From the NCBI GenBank assembly GCA_037189985.1, contig JBBCJX010000034.1:62001-126000 (forward strand): a DNA stretch of 64,000 bases, given 5' to 3'. The notes under the pieces were generated by a model. The model saw nothing but the letters and a program-made list of their open reading frames with translations. It did no database searches and had not been told where the DNA came from. The position numbers and the translations under genes are program-made. The DNA comes from UBA2031 sp037189985. GTDB taxonomy: Bacteria > Pseudomonadota > Gammaproteobacteria > Pseudomonadales > Moraxellaceae. Shown here in pieces: positions 49,269 through 58,368 of this stretch; the first letter of the stretch is position 1, and each line of letters starts with the position of its first letter.

Positions 49269-50362
49269 GTGCCTTCCTGCTGCGTGAGGCCACGGTGGCA
49301 GACAACGACGGTCTTTTGCGTCTGTTGGGTGTGGCCCAGCCTTCCCGAGGTGTGTGGCTGACCTTTGAGCGTGCACCGGACTATTTTCATTCCGTTGCCG
49401 TGACACATGAATCCCCGCATGTTCTGGTAGCCGAGCGGCGCAGTGACGGCGAGATTGTCGGTGTCGCCAGTGTAGGCAGCCGGCGGCTTTTCGTGAACGG
49501 CGTCGTGGAGGACGTGCGCTACGGCTCAGACCTGCGCATTGCCGCCAGCCAGCAGGGCAGCCGGCTCATGATTTACATCACCCGCGCCGTGCGCGAGCTG
49601 TTGCAGGACAAGGGTTGGTACCAGGCCATCATCCTGGAAGAAAACCAGCGCACACGCAGCGTTCTCGAGGGGGCACGCGCAGGGCTGCCGCAATACCGGG
49701 CACAAGGCGTGGTGGAGACTCTGACTCTGAGTAGCCGCAAGAAGAAGGCGCCGCCTGCTGCACTGCAGATACGCAAGGCAACAAGGACAGACATTGCAGA
49801 CATGACGGACTTCCTCTTTGCCATGTCCCGCCATTACCAGTTCCTGCCAGCCTATGATTTTTCCAGCCTTGCGGATGGCAACGGCTATTTCAAAGGACTG
49901 TCACTGGAAGACTTCCTGCTGGTTTCCGATGACAAAGGCTTGCGTGGGATGGTCAGCCTCTGGAACCAGAAATCCTTCAAGCAGACTCGCGTGCAGGCCT
50001 ATGACAGGCTGCTGGCATGGCTGCGGCCTTTCTATAACCTCTGGGCGCGCTGGCGTGGCGGCTTTCTCCTGCCGCCTGCAGGCGCCGTGTTTGATTACCG
50101 GGTATTGCACTCCCTGCTGACGGCACCCGCGGACACCGAGGCGTTTGATGCCCTGCTGGATGCCGCCTGGGAAGAAGGCCAGGCTCGTGGCGCGGCATCA
50201 CTGACGCTGACACTGGCAGAGAGCGATCCGCGTCGTTCGCTGCTTTCCCGTTTCAATTCCGTGCTGCTCCGTGGTCGTCATTACACCGTTGCCTTCAACG
50301 AGGCAGCTCACCCGCAACTTGACCCCGGTCGCATTCCGTTTTTTGAATGCGGGAGACTCTGA
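49265..50362 (+). CDS. two-domain GNAT-like acyltransferase homologue
   Basis: The product has 365 residues. The first half (about 5-165) has a GNAT-type arrangement: VLVAERRSDGEIVGVASVGSRR, then VEDVRYGSDLRIAASQQGSRLMIYITRAV, then GWYQAIILEENQRTRSVLE. The segment QQGSRLM corresponds to the acyl-CoA pyrophosphate loop. The second half (about 165-355) begins LQIRKATRTDIADMTDF and repeats a weaker GNAT pattern. It overlaps the GH3 gene by four bases, implying coupled translation. It is likely to acylate an amine or the GH3 product; this is inferred from context. Confidence 0.7.
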   Translation: MSAFLLREATVADNDGLLRLLGVAQPSRGVWLTFERAPDYFHSVAVTHESPHVLVAERRSDGEIVGVASVGSRRLFVNGVVEDVRYGSDLRIAASQQGSRLMIYITRAVRELLQDKGWYQAIILEENQRTRSVLEGARAGLPQYRAQGVVETLTLSSRKKKAPPAALQIRKATRTDIADMTDFLFAMSRHYQFLPAYDFSSLADGNGYFKGLSLEDFLLVSDDKGLRGMVSLWNQKSFKQTRVQAYDRLLAWLRPFYNLWARWRGGFLLPPAGAVFDYRVLHSLLTAPADTEAFDALLDAAWEEGQARGAASLTLTLAESDPRRSLLSRFNSVLLRGRHYTVAFNEAAHPQLDPGRIPFFECGRL

Positions 50363-50364
50363 TC

Positions 50365-51510
50365 ATGGCCGCACTCATCGTCCGCCGCTGGCGTCTGGCG
50401 GTATTGTCCGTTTTTATCCTGCTTGTGCTCTTGGTCATGGCCTGGCCGCGCGCCTCCGTGAGTTCGGTGGCCATCAAGCCGCGTGCCATGCAGCTCATGC
50501 CCTCCGATATCCATACCGTGCGTTTTGTCAGTCTGGAAGTGCAGCAGCCTTTCAGCGGCACGCTCTCGCCAGTACGCCAGATGCTCTTGAATGCCCGTGT
50601 GGCCGGAGAGGTGACAGAGGTTGCTGCCCGTGAGGGTGAAGCGGTAGCAGTAGGAGGACTGCTGCTGCGTCAGGACAGCCGCGAAATCGGTGCCAGATTG
50701 GCACAGGCCGAGGCAGCCGTGCAGTCATCCCGCGCCGAGCTGGAGACAGCCCGTGAACAGGTGCGGAAATTCCGCCAGCTTACGCTCAAGAATTTCTTTT
50801 CCCGCAACGATCTTGAAAAGGCCGAAACCCAGGTAGCGGTACACGAATCACAACTCAAGGCCAATGAGGCCGCCGTGGTCATGGCCCGAAAATCGCTGGA
50901 GGATGCCACGCTGCGCGCACCATTTTCAGGCATGGTTGCGGAACGCCTGGTGGAGCCGGGGCAGATGGTCATGCCCAATACACCCTTGTTACGGATTGTC
51001 GATTTGCGCGAACTGGAGCTGGCCATACAGCTGCCGTCTTCTGAGATTTCCCGCATACGCAAGGGGCAGCAGATCAGTTTCCGCGTTGATGCTTTTGGCA
51101 GCGAGCTTTTCCCTGCCACCATTGTCCGCCTGAATCCGCTGGCCAAGGCCAGCAACCGCAAGATCACGGTCTATGCCACGGTCGCCAATCCTGATCTGCG
51201 CCTGCGCGGCGGTTTGTTCGTGAGCGGTACGCTGGCGGATGCCAGTGCCCCGGCCGGCTTGGCAATTCCTGTCACGGCATTGCAGACGCAGGACGGGCAG
51301 GACGGCGTGATGGTGGTGCGGCAACAACATCTGGCCTGGCAGCCGGTGACGCTGGGCGCGCGTGATGAACGCAGTGGTCGTGTACTGGTGGAGACAGGCT
51401 TGCAGGAAGGAGACACCGTGCTTGCCACCCGTGTCTCGCCACGCCGTGCGGGAGCCACAGTGAGCTTTGCCAGCGGCCCGGCACCGATAGCCGAAGCTGC
51501 CGGAGGCTAA
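50365..51510 (+). CDS. RND efflux periplasmic adaptor (HlyD/MexA type)
   Basis: The product has 381 residues with a single N-terminal membrane helix (LAVLSVFILLVLLVMAW) and periplasmic lipoyl, hairpin and beta-barrel domains. The lipoyl half-motifs are NARVAGEVTEVAAREGEAV and DATLRAPFSGMVAERLVEPGQMV. A coiled-coil hairpin of about 80 residues lies between them (RLAQAEAAVQSSRAELETAREQ). It has no lipobox, so it is membrane-anchored by the helix. The ATG at 50365 is preferred for its GGGAG site, two bases after the preceding stop. Together with the next gene it forms a dedicated pump of the cluster. Confidence 0.93.
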   Translation: MAALIVRRWRLAVLSVFILLVLLVMAWPRASVSSVAIKPRAMQLMPSDIHTVRFVSLEVQQPFSGTLSPVRQMLLNARVAGEVTEVAAREGEAVAVGGLLLRQDSREIGARLAQAEAAVQSSRAELETAREQVRKFRQLTLKNFFSRNDLEKAETQVAVHESQLKANEAAVVMARKSLEDATLRAPFSGMVAERLVEPGQMVMPNTPLLRIVDLRELELAIQLPSSEISRIRKGQQISFRVDAFGSELFPATIVRLNPLAKASNRKITVYATVANPDLRLRGGLFVSGTLADASAPAGLAIPVTALQTQDGQDGVMVVRQQHLAWQPVTLGARDERSGRVLVETGLQEGDTVLATRVSPRRAGATVSFASGPAPIAEAAGG

Positions 51511-51513
51511 GGC

Positions 51514-54500
51514 ATGTTCCTCACTCGCCTGTGCATACGCTATCCGGTACTGGCCATCATGATGATGCTGGCGCTGGTCGTGCTCGGCATTTTTTCCTGG
51601 CGCGCCCTCAGTGTCGAGGAATATCCGGATATAGAGTTTCCTTATGTCATCGTCACCACCGATTACGCGGGTGCCTCTCCCGAGGTGGTGGAAAATGATG
51701 TGACCCGGCGCATCGAAGAGGCCATCAATACCGTTCCCGGCGTAAAGCGCATCATTTCCACTTCCTATGAAGGGCGTTCACGCATTGCCGTGGAGTTCGT
51801 GCTGGGCATTCCCATCGCTGTTGCCGTGCAGGATGTCCGAGACAAGGTGGCTGCCGTCAAGACGCGCTTTCGCGACGACGTGGGCGAGCCACTGATCGAA
51901 CGCTATCGCCCGGATGAGGCGCCGGTGTTCTCGCTGGCATTCATGGCACGTGACCTGTCGCCACGTGAGCTCAGCAATCTCGTCAACCAGCAGGTATTGC
52001 GTCGCCTGCAGAATGTTCCCGGTGTGGGCCGTGTGGATGTCGTGGGAGCCGTGCCCCGGGAAATCCGCGTGGAATTGCAGCCCGCCCGCATGGAGGCACT
52101 GGGCATCGGCGTGGATGAGGTTGTGGCCGCCTTGCGCCGTGACAATGCCGAGTTGCCAGCCGGTACGGTCGCACTGGGCGCACAGGAGCGTGTGGTCGAG
52201 ATTTCCGGGCGTCTGCGGAAGCCGGATGATTTCCGTGGTCTGGTGGTTGCAGTGCGTGGCCATACTGCCATCACGCTGGATCAGGTGGCCGAACTGGTTG
52301 ACGGCGAGCAGGAAGCACAGTCACTGGCCTTGCTGAACGGCCGCCGCGCCATCAGCGTGGATATCGTGAAGATGTCCGGTGCCAACACCATTGCCGTGGT
52401 GGAATCTCTCAAGGCACAGGTGGAGCAACTGCGTGACATGCTGCCGGAAGGTGTGGACATGGTGCCGGTGGCCGACAGCTCACGCAGCATTCGTGCTTCT
52501 CTCGCCGATGTGCAGAAAACCCTGGTAGAGGGAGCGGTGCTGGCAGTGCTCATCGTTTTCCTTTTCCTTGCCTCGTGGCGTTCCACGGTGATTACCGGCC
52601 TGACCTTGCCTATTGCACTTCTGGGCACGCTTTTCTGTCTTTATGCCTTTGGCCTCACCCTCAACACCATGACGCTGATGGCATTGTCACTGTCCATCGG
52701 CCTGTTGATAGACGATGCCATCGTGGTCCGTGAAAACATCGTACGTCATGCGGCCATGGGAAAGTCGCACGAGCAGGCCGCGCTGGACGGTACGCGCGAA
52801 ATCGGCCTAGCCGTACTGGCAACCACGCTCACCATCGTGGCGGTTTTCCTGCCGGTTGCTTTCATGGGGGGCATCATCGGCCGTTTTTTCTACCAGTTCG
52901 GTATTGCGGTTTCCTGTGCCGTGCTGCTTTCCATGCTGGTGAGTTTCACGCTGGATCCCATGCTGTCCAGCCGCTGGCCTGATCCCGATGCGCAGGGTGA
53001 CAAAGGTGGTCCTGAAGGAAGGGGCCGTACGGATCGCGTCTTGCGCGCCTTTGATGCCGCGCTTGAGCGTTTGGCCATTGTTTATGAAAAAGTCATTCAC
53101 TGGTCTTTGCAGCACCGCAGCCAGATATTGGGCTATGCCGCACTGTCGTTGTTGCTTGCAGTGCTGGCCTTGAAGTTTGTCGGGCGAGAGTTTGTACCTG
53201 AGCCGGACCTGGGCGAGATCAGTGTGAAATTCTCCACGCCTGTCGGTTCCACTCTGAGCCATTCCGAGCAGAAGGCGATGCAGGTAGCAGCACTGGCACG
53301 TGAGCTTCCGGGTGTGGTGGATATCTACACCACCATGAATACCGGGCTGGATATAGGCAAGCATCGCGTTTCCTTGCGCATTCTCTTGAAGCCGAAGGGA
53401 GAGCGTGCACTCTCGCAGAAGGAGCTGGTGAGTGCCTTGCGCGAGCGTTTGCAGGAAGTCGCCGGGATTGACGTGACTTCGGTGGCAGCTGCCAAGGAGT
53501 CCATCGGTGGCATGAAGCCCATACAGATTTCACTGCAAGGCTCCGACCTGCGTGTGCTGCAGGGAATCGCTGACAGGTTTGGCCAAGGCATGGCGGATAT
53601 TCCCGGCCTGATTGATCTGGAAAGCTCGCTCAAGGACGCACGGCCCACCCTGTCACTGGAGGTGGACCGGCAGCGTGCTGCCGATCTCGGGCTTTCTCTG
53701 GGGCAGATTGCCGCCAGCTTGCGGCCCTTGCTGGCGGGCGAAGCCGTAAGTTCCTGGCAGGCCGAGGATGGTGAAAACTACGATGTGCGCGTGCAGTTGC
53801 CGGCCAGTGGGCGCGAGAGTGGCCGCGATGTGGCGGCATTGCCGCTGGCGACGCCTGTCATCAATACGGCAACGGGGCAGCCGGAAATGGTGATGGTCGG
53901 GCAGGTGGCCCATATACGAGACAGCGAGGGCAGTACGCAGATCAATCGTCGCAACCTGTATCGCGAAGTGCTGTTCTCGGCAAATGTCTCTGGCCGCCCT
54001 GCCGGTGATGTCGGCGCAGACATTGAAGTGCTTGCAGCAACGCTGAAATTGCCGGCGGGCTATCGCATTGTCACGCAGGGTGCCAACAACGACATGAAGG
54101 AGTCGGTGGGGCATGCCGTTACGGCGCTGCTGCTGGGGGCTTTGTTCATCTACATGCTGCTGGGGGCGCAGTTCAATAGCTTCCTGCATCCCCTGACCAT
54201 CATGACGTCACTACCGCTGTCGCTGGTCGGTGTGTTTGCTGCCCTCTTGGTTTGTGGCAGCACGCTCAACATTTTTTCTCTGATCGGCATCGTCATGCTC
54301 ATGGGGCTGGTGACCAAGAACGCCATCCTGCTGGTGGATTTCATACAGGATGCCGTGCGCAACGGCATGGCGCGTGATGAGGCCATCTTGCGAGCAGGTC
54401 GCATACGCCTGCGCCCAATCCTGATGACGAGCGCTGCCATGATTGCCGGCATGTTGCCTCTGGCGCTGGGCCTTGGTGAAGGTGCAGAACAACGCTCCCC

Positions 54501-54687
54501 CATGGCACATGCACTTATTGGTGGACTGCTCACCTCCACGGTGCTGACGCTGGTCGTTGTGCCGGTGGTGTACACCTGCCTTGATGACCTGAAACAGAAT
54601 TTCCCGCGCTGGTTGAACCAGTGGCGCATGCATCGACGCAACATGCCTGCCGCTCTCCCAGCGCCTGCGAAAGACAGCAATGCATGA
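51514..54687 (+). CDS. RND efflux permease of the GH3 cluster
   Basis: The product is a 1057-residue complete RND transporter with two similar halves, each a transmembrane bundle with a large periplasmic loop. Proton-relay acids are visible in SIGLLIDDAIVVREN (TM4), and the TM10 lysine in LVTKNAILLVDFIQD. GRIRLRPILMTSAAMIAGM and the first periplasmic loop (YPDIEFPYVIVTTDYAGASPE) are typical of the MexF/OqxB-like HAE1 group. GGAGG is seven bases before the ATG. No outer-membrane factor gene follows, so the pump must use one encoded elsewhere. Export of the cluster product, or self-protection, is inferred. Confidence 0.94.
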   Translation: MFLTRLCIRYPVLAIMMMLALVVLGIFSWRALSVEEYPDIEFPYVIVTTDYAGASPEVVENDVTRRIEEAINTVPGVKRIISTSYEGRSRIAVEFVLGIPIAVAVQDVRDKVAAVKTRFRDDVGEPLIERYRPDEAPVFSLAFMARDLSPRELSNLVNQQVLRRLQNVPGVGRVDVVGAVPREIRVELQPARMEALGIGVDEVVAALRRDNAELPAGTVALGAQERVVEISGRLRKPDDFRGLVVAVRGHTAITLDQVAELVDGEQEAQSLALLNGRRAISVDIVKMSGANTIAVVESLKAQVEQLRDMLPEGVDMVPVADSSRSIRASLADVQKTLVEGAVLAVLIVFLFLASWRSTVITGLTLPIALLGTLFCLYAFGLTLNTMTLMALSLSIGLLIDDAIVVRENIVRHAAMGKSHEQAALDGTREIGLAVLATTLTIVAVFLPVAFMGGIIGRFFYQFGIAVSCAVLLSMLVSFTLDPMLSSRWPDPDAQGDKGGPEGRGRTDRVLRAFDAALERLAIVYEKVIHWSLQHRSQILGYAALSLLLAVLALKFVGREFVPEPDLGEISVKFSTPVGSTLSHSEQKAMQVAALARELPGVVDIYTTMNTGLDIGKHRVSLRILLKPKGERALSQKELVSALRERLQEVAGIDVTSVAAAKESIGGMKPIQISLQGSDLRVLQGIADRFGQGMADIPGLIDLESSLKDARPTLSLEVDRQRAADLGLSLGQIAASLRPLLAGEAVSSWQAEDGENYDVRVQLPASGRESGRDVAALPLATPVINTATGQPEMVMVGQVAHIRDSEGSTQINRRNLYREVLFSANVSGRPAGDVGADIEVLAATLKLPAGYRIVTQGANNDMKESVGHAVTALLLGALFIYMLLGAQFNSFLHPLTIMTSLPLSLVGVFAALLVCGSTLNIFSLIGIVMLMGLVTKNAILLVDFIQDAVRNGMARDEAILRAGRIRLRPILMTSAAMIAGMLPLALGLGEGAEQRSPMAHALIGGLLTSTVLTLVVVPVVYTCLDDLKQNFPRWLNQWRMHRRNMPAALPAPAKDSNA

Positions 54688-54697
54688 GGACTGCCTG

Positions 54698-55741
54698 ATG
54701 AACGGAATGGCAAGGATGCCCGTACCTGATTTCTTTCCCACACTGGCCACGGGGCCTATTGCCCTGCCGGAAAAGCGGCAGATTCTTGATCATGTTGGCA
54801 TGTGGTACGCCGCCCGTGCACGCCACGGCATTGACGAGCGTATGTGGTTCGGCCTCTATCGCAACGGCTTGCCTTCTGCACAGTGGTATACCTGCTCCCA
54901 CCGTTACAGTGACGGTATCGGTGCCTTGCCGCTGTTGCTCCGGAAGACCTGCTTTCATGATGTGGGTGATTTGCCAAAGGGGCGTGAAGAACGGCAGCCG
55001 GGATGGCGCGATGTGTGGCTGCCGAAGAAAAGCCGGTGCTGGCCGCGCGCGCGCCTGTACTGGAATTCGCTGTTGCCTTCGTTGTCGCATTGCCAGAGCC
55101 ATGTACCGGTCAGCATGTTGCTGGGCGTGATGCAGTCACGTGCCATTGACCGGGCCGCTGCGAGGGCGGGTGTCAGCACCACGCTCTGGTTGCTGTGGAC
55201 AGCAGATCGTGCACTGCGGGAAACCCTGGCCGGGAAACACAGCGTGACGAGCTGGGTATTCCCCGTCAATTTGCGTGGCGCGGTCACGGCGGCTGACATG
55301 CACGCCAATCATTGCAGCGGCATCAACCTGCATGTTTCAGGGAATGGTGATGCACGGAAATTGAAAGAACAGATGGTGGCGCGGCTGGCCAGCCAGGAGC
55401 ACTGGCGCAACTGGATGCTGCTGACCGTGGGGAGATGGATAGGGCAAAGTGGCGTGAACATCCTGTTCCGTCTGTTTCGTGAGCGTGCCGGCAGGCATGC
55501 CGGTTCGTACTCCAATCTGGGCGAATGGAACGTGCCCGGTCTTGACGGTATCAGCTGTGCCGCGCCCGGTAGTCCGGCTTATCCGGTGTCCCTGGGCACG
55601 GTGCTCTGCAATGGCAGGCGGACACTTGCCTGCCGCCTGCATCCGGTGATTGGCGGTAATGCCCGCCTGGCGCTGGATTTTCTTCGCTGCTGGCGGAGCC
55701 TGAGTCTGGGAACTGATGAAGTTGCTGCCCGGACGAACTGA
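54698..55741 (+). CDS. condensation/WS-DGAT-like acyltransferase homologue
   Basis: The product is about 347 residues. The key sign is SHRYSDGIGALPLLLR, an HxxxDG motif like that of condensation domains, wax-ester synthases and BAHD-type acyltransferases. A later NHCSGINLHV and a structural pattern (SWVFPVNLRGAV) also fit that superfamily. It is shorter than a full two-lobe enzyme (about 450 residues). The ATG at 54698 has a GAGGA site; the ATG at 54680 is the alternative, overlapping the permease stop. It is last in the run and followed by a terminator. It may join an acyl group to the GH3 product, as an ester or amide. Confidence 0.65.
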   Translation: MNGMARMPVPDFFPTLATGPIALPEKRQILDHVGMWYAARARHGIDERMWFGLYRNGLPSAQWYTCSHRYSDGIGALPLLLRKTCFHDVGDLPKGREERQPGWRDVWLPKKSRCWPRARLYWNSLLPSLSHCQSHVPVSMLLGVMQSRAIDRAAARAGVSTTLWLLWTADRALRETLAGKHSVTSWVFPVNLRGAVTAADMHANHCSGINLHVSGNGDARKLKEQMVARLASQEHWRNWMLLTVGRWIGQSGVNILFRLFRERAGRHAGSYSNLGEWNVPGLDGISCAAPGSPAYPVSLGTVLCNGRRTLACRLHPVIGGNARLALDFLRCWRSLSLGTDEVAARTN

Positions 55742-55755
55742 CCTGTTCTCCTCCT

Positions 55756-55790
55756 GGCGCCAATGTCTCCGGCAGCGGCGCTTTTTTTAT
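55756..55790 (+). terminator. terminator of the GH3/RND gene run
   Basis: GCGCC (55757-55761) pairs with GGCGC (55777-55781), followed by seven T. The stem is short but the T-run is good, and it lies 15 bases after the last stop codon. Confidence 0.6.
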
Positions 55791-55803
55791 TTTCTTGGGC
55801 CCG

Positions 55804-56277
55804 TCATCCCTCCCGGGCAATGGCGGCACTTTTGCCGTCGCAGAGTTGCAGGAGGTCCTGCGCTGACAAGGCAATTTCCAGCCCACGCTGGCCTGCACTG
55901 ACGTAAATCTTTTCTTGCTGCAGTGCAGAGCAATCCAGAATGGTTTTCAGTCTTTTTTTCTGGCCTAGCGGACTGATGCCGCCAGCTACGTAGCCGGTTG
56001 CCTTTTGTGCGTCATGGACGAGGGCCATTTCGGCTTTCTTGCCGCCACAGGCGGTTGCCAGCGCCTTCATGTCCAGCGTGCAGGCAACTGGTACGATCGC
56101 GACGACCAACTGTTTGTGGTCCAGTTGCGCTATCAGGGTCTTGAAGACTTGTTCCGGCGGCAGGCCGAGTTTTTCGGCAGCTTCAAGCCCGTAGGAAGGT
56201 GTACCGGCATCGTGCACATATTCATGAATGCTGTAAGCAATGCCAGCTTTCCTGGCGGTGTTGATGGCAGGGGTCAT
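55804..56277 (-). CDS. ybaK: Cys-tRNA(Pro)/Cys-tRNA(Cys) deacylase YbaK
   Basis: The product is a 157-residue YbaK/EbsC editing protein that hydrolyses mischarged Cys-tRNA(Pro). Visible features are the KTLIAQLDHKQLVVAIVPVACTLDMKALA core with its conserved lysine, TGYVAGGISPLGQKKRL with the GGxSPxG loop, and IYVSAGQRGLEIALSAQDLL. Length is normal. It acts in the cytosol with prolyl-tRNA synthetase. It is convergent with the biosynthetic run. Confidence 0.95.
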   Translation of the reverse strand: MTPAINTARKAGIAYSIHEYVHDAGTPSYGLEAAEKLGLPPEQVFKTLIAQLDHKQLVVAIVPVACTLDMKALATACGGKKAEMALVHDAQKATGYVAGGISPLGQKKRLKTILDCSALQQEKIYVSAGQRGLEIALSAQDLLQLCDGKSAAIAREG

Positions 56278-56313
56278 GGGGCCTCGAATATGTAGCGGTG
56301 ACGAGAGCAGTCT

Positions 56314-57306
56314 TTACCGGTAGCTCTGTTTCCGTAGTGCTTTGGGTGTCTGTCCTGTCCAGCGCTTGAAGGCGCGATTGAAGGCGCTTTGTTCCGAGTA
56401 GCCCAGCAGCAGCGCGATCTCCGAGAGAGACAGCGAGCCATCCAGCAGATAGCCGCGTGCCAGCTCGGCACGTGTGCGGTCCAGCAATTGCTGGAAGCTC
56501 AGGTGGTGTTCACCGAGCCGACGCTGCAATGTGCGCGGCGAAATGGAGAGCCGGCCGGCCACCTGTTCCAGTGTGGGCACGCCATCGTGCAGGCTGCGGA
56601 CGAGGGCTTCTTTCAGCGACTGCTCAAAGCCGTCGTCTGAAGGCAGGGCTCTCAGCAGGGATTCTGCCTGGCTTTCCAGCAGCGCGCGCAGGCCGGGATC
56701 ACTGTGTGTGATGCGACAGGCAAGATGGCTGACCGGGAAGGTCACATGCGTGAGCGTGCCGCCAAAGGTGACAGGGCAGCCGAAAAACTCCCGGTACGGG
56801 GTCAGATCGGCCGGCGCCGGGTTCACGAAGTTCACTGCCGTGGGGGCCAGCTTGCTGTTCACGAGCTGGCGCACGATGGTAGTGAAAGCAGCAATGGCGG
56901 TTTCATCGGCGAGTTGCCCGGGCATGCCGTGTTCGATACCCCAGCTCAGGCTGACCACATCACCGTGCACGAACATGGAGGCCGGATTGCCGTCGTAGAC
57001 CAGCCGGTGATAGCGCTCGAAACGCAGCAGCGCTTCTCCCAGCGTGTCGCAGGAGAGGCCGATATAACCCATGACGCCGGCATGCCGGGGCGCGATGTGG
57101 CTGCCGATGGCCAGCCCGGGCGCAGGCCGGGGGGCGACAGCGGCGATACTCTCCAGCAAGGCAATCCAGTCGGCCAGCGGGATATGGCTGTCCGGCGACC
57201 ACTGGTCCAGCCGGGTGCGGCATTCGGCCGCTGTCAGCTTTTCGGCATCCAGGTAATCCCGCAGCATCCCTGCCAGTGCGCCACTGACATACATTCCGCC
57301 GAACAT
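56314..57306 (-). CDS. AraC-family regulator divergent from the fatty-acid hydroxylase-like gene
   Basis: The product is a 330-residue AraC regulator with an N-terminal sensor domain (about 10-210; IAPRHAGVMGYIGLSCDTLGEALLRFERYHRL) and a C-terminal double helix-turn-helix (TLEQVAGRLSISPRTLQRRLGEHHLSFQQLL and SEIALLLGYSEQSAFNRAFKRWTGQTPKALR). The ATG at 57306 has an AAGGG site. The 250 bases to the divergent gene contain GTCAA at 57396-57400 and 57418-57422 (22 bp apart), and ATTGT/ACAAT around 57393-57407. These are possible binding sites. It is likely to control the divergent hydroxylase-like gene. Confidence 0.9.
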   Translation of the reverse strand: MFGGMYVSGALAGMLRDYLDAEKLTAAECRTRLDQWSPDSHIPLADWIALLESIAAVAPRPAPGLAIGSHIAPRHAGVMGYIGLSCDTLGEALLRFERYHRLVYDGNPASMFVHGDVVSLSWGIEHGMPGQLADETAIAAFTTIVRQLVNSKLAPTAVNFVNPAPADLTPYREFFGCPVTFGGTLTHVTFPVSHLACRITHSDPGLRALLESQAESLLRALPSDDGFEQSLKEALVRSLHDGVPTLEQVAGRLSISPRTLQRRLGEHHLSFQQLLDRTRAELARGYLLDGSLSLSEIALLLGYSEQSAFNRAFKRWTGQTPKALRKQSYR

Positions 57307-57556
57307 GATTTTCCCTTGTGCAGTGACCCTCTCTGCCAGCACGGGAGAGGCTTGGGGTGGGTGCTGTCCCGAAAGGAGATAGCTTGGCGTGAATTGTCAA
57401 AAACAATAGCCATATCGGTCAAGCCCCGTTCTCCTGCTGCCGGGGAGAATGCCTGCATCACCAGCGAGTGCCGAAAAGAACAGTAAAGAAAGGCGCCAAG
57501 AAGAAAAAGCAGGGCAACAGCCCAGACCCACACCCTGAGAAATACAGGAGCAGGCC

Positions 57557-58216
57557 ATGATCGGTTTCCCCATTGCCCTCGTTTTTGCCAACGGCTTTGA
57601 ATGGTATGCGCACAAATACCTGCTGCACGGTGTCCCCAAGCAGGGCCAGCCGCGCTACAGCCCCGTGCCCACGAGCATGAAAAGCCACTGGGCGCACCAC
57701 AAGCTGGTGCGTACGCAGAAATACTATGACGAAGGCTATGGCGAAGGCTGGAGCAACTGGCGCACCCGCAACGAGATCAAGTCCCTGCTGGCACTGACGG
57801 CAGGCACCACGCTGCTGTTTCCGGTTGCCCCGTTTTTCACGCTGGGCACCTACTATGCCGCCGGCCGCTATTTCTATGTGCATCGCCGTTCCCACATGGA
57901 TCCGGAGTGGGGCAAGAAAACCATTCCCTGGCATTACGACCACCACATGAACTCCAACCAGGATGCCAACTGGTGCGTTACCCGCCCGTGGTTCGACTAC
58001 ATCATGGGTACGCGCGTGATTTCCTCCGATGATCTGGCCGAAACCAACCCGCTGGGCATCAAGCTGCCGAAGTTCGTTGAAAAGCGCGTGAATGCGGCGG
58101 CACGCAAGCTGTTGCCGAAAGCCTTTGCCCGTCTGGATGCCAACCGTGCCGAAGAAGAGGGCAATCGCCGCAAGGGCGTGGTGAGGGCAATACCTGAGGT
58201 GGGAGCCGCGGCCTAG
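57557..58216 (+). CDS. fatty-acid hydroxylase / sterol desaturase superfamily protein
   Basis: The product is a 219-residue membrane di-iron enzyme homologue. Histidine clusters are present: HKYLLH, SHWAHHK, YVHRRSHMD and WHYDHHMN, the usual order in the fatty-acid hydroxylase superfamily. Two hydrophobic helices lie between (LLALTAGTTLLFPVAPFF). A CAGGAG ribosome site is five bases before the ATG. It probably hydroxylates or desaturates a membrane lipid or isoprenoid. It is divergent from an AraC regulator that likely controls it. Confidence 0.85.
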   Translation: MIGFPIALVFANGFEWYAHKYLLHGVPKQGQPRYSPVPTSMKSHWAHHKLVRTQKYYDEGYGEGWSNWRTRNEIKSLLALTAGTTLLFPVAPFFTLGTYYAAGRYFYVHRRSHMDPEWGKKTIPWHYDHHMNSNQDANWCVTRPWFDYIMGTRVISSDDLAETNPLGIKLPKFVEKRVNAAARKLLPKAFARLDANRAEEEGNRRKGVVRAIPEVGAAA

Positions 58217-58368
58217 TACTTTGACGGGCTGCTGCCAGTGGCCTGTTCCTACACAGACAAGGGAGATTCCCCGGCAGCAGGCCTGAGGCCGATCTTTTAT
58301 CATCCGTATTGATGTCATCTCCGCAGGCCTGCAAGGAAGCAGGCTGGCATGGATGATCAAGGATGATC

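Noticed and set aside
57393..57422. GTCAA repeats and ATTGT/ACAAT inverted repeat before the hydroxylase-like gene as a firm AraC operator
   Set aside because: Half-sites are only five bases and 22 bp apart, so chance occurrence is likely; mentioned only as a possibility in the gene entry.
58231..58284. CTGCTGCC/GGCAGCAG inverted repeat after the hydroxylase-like gene as terminator
   Set aside because: The loop is over 35 bases and no T-run follows.
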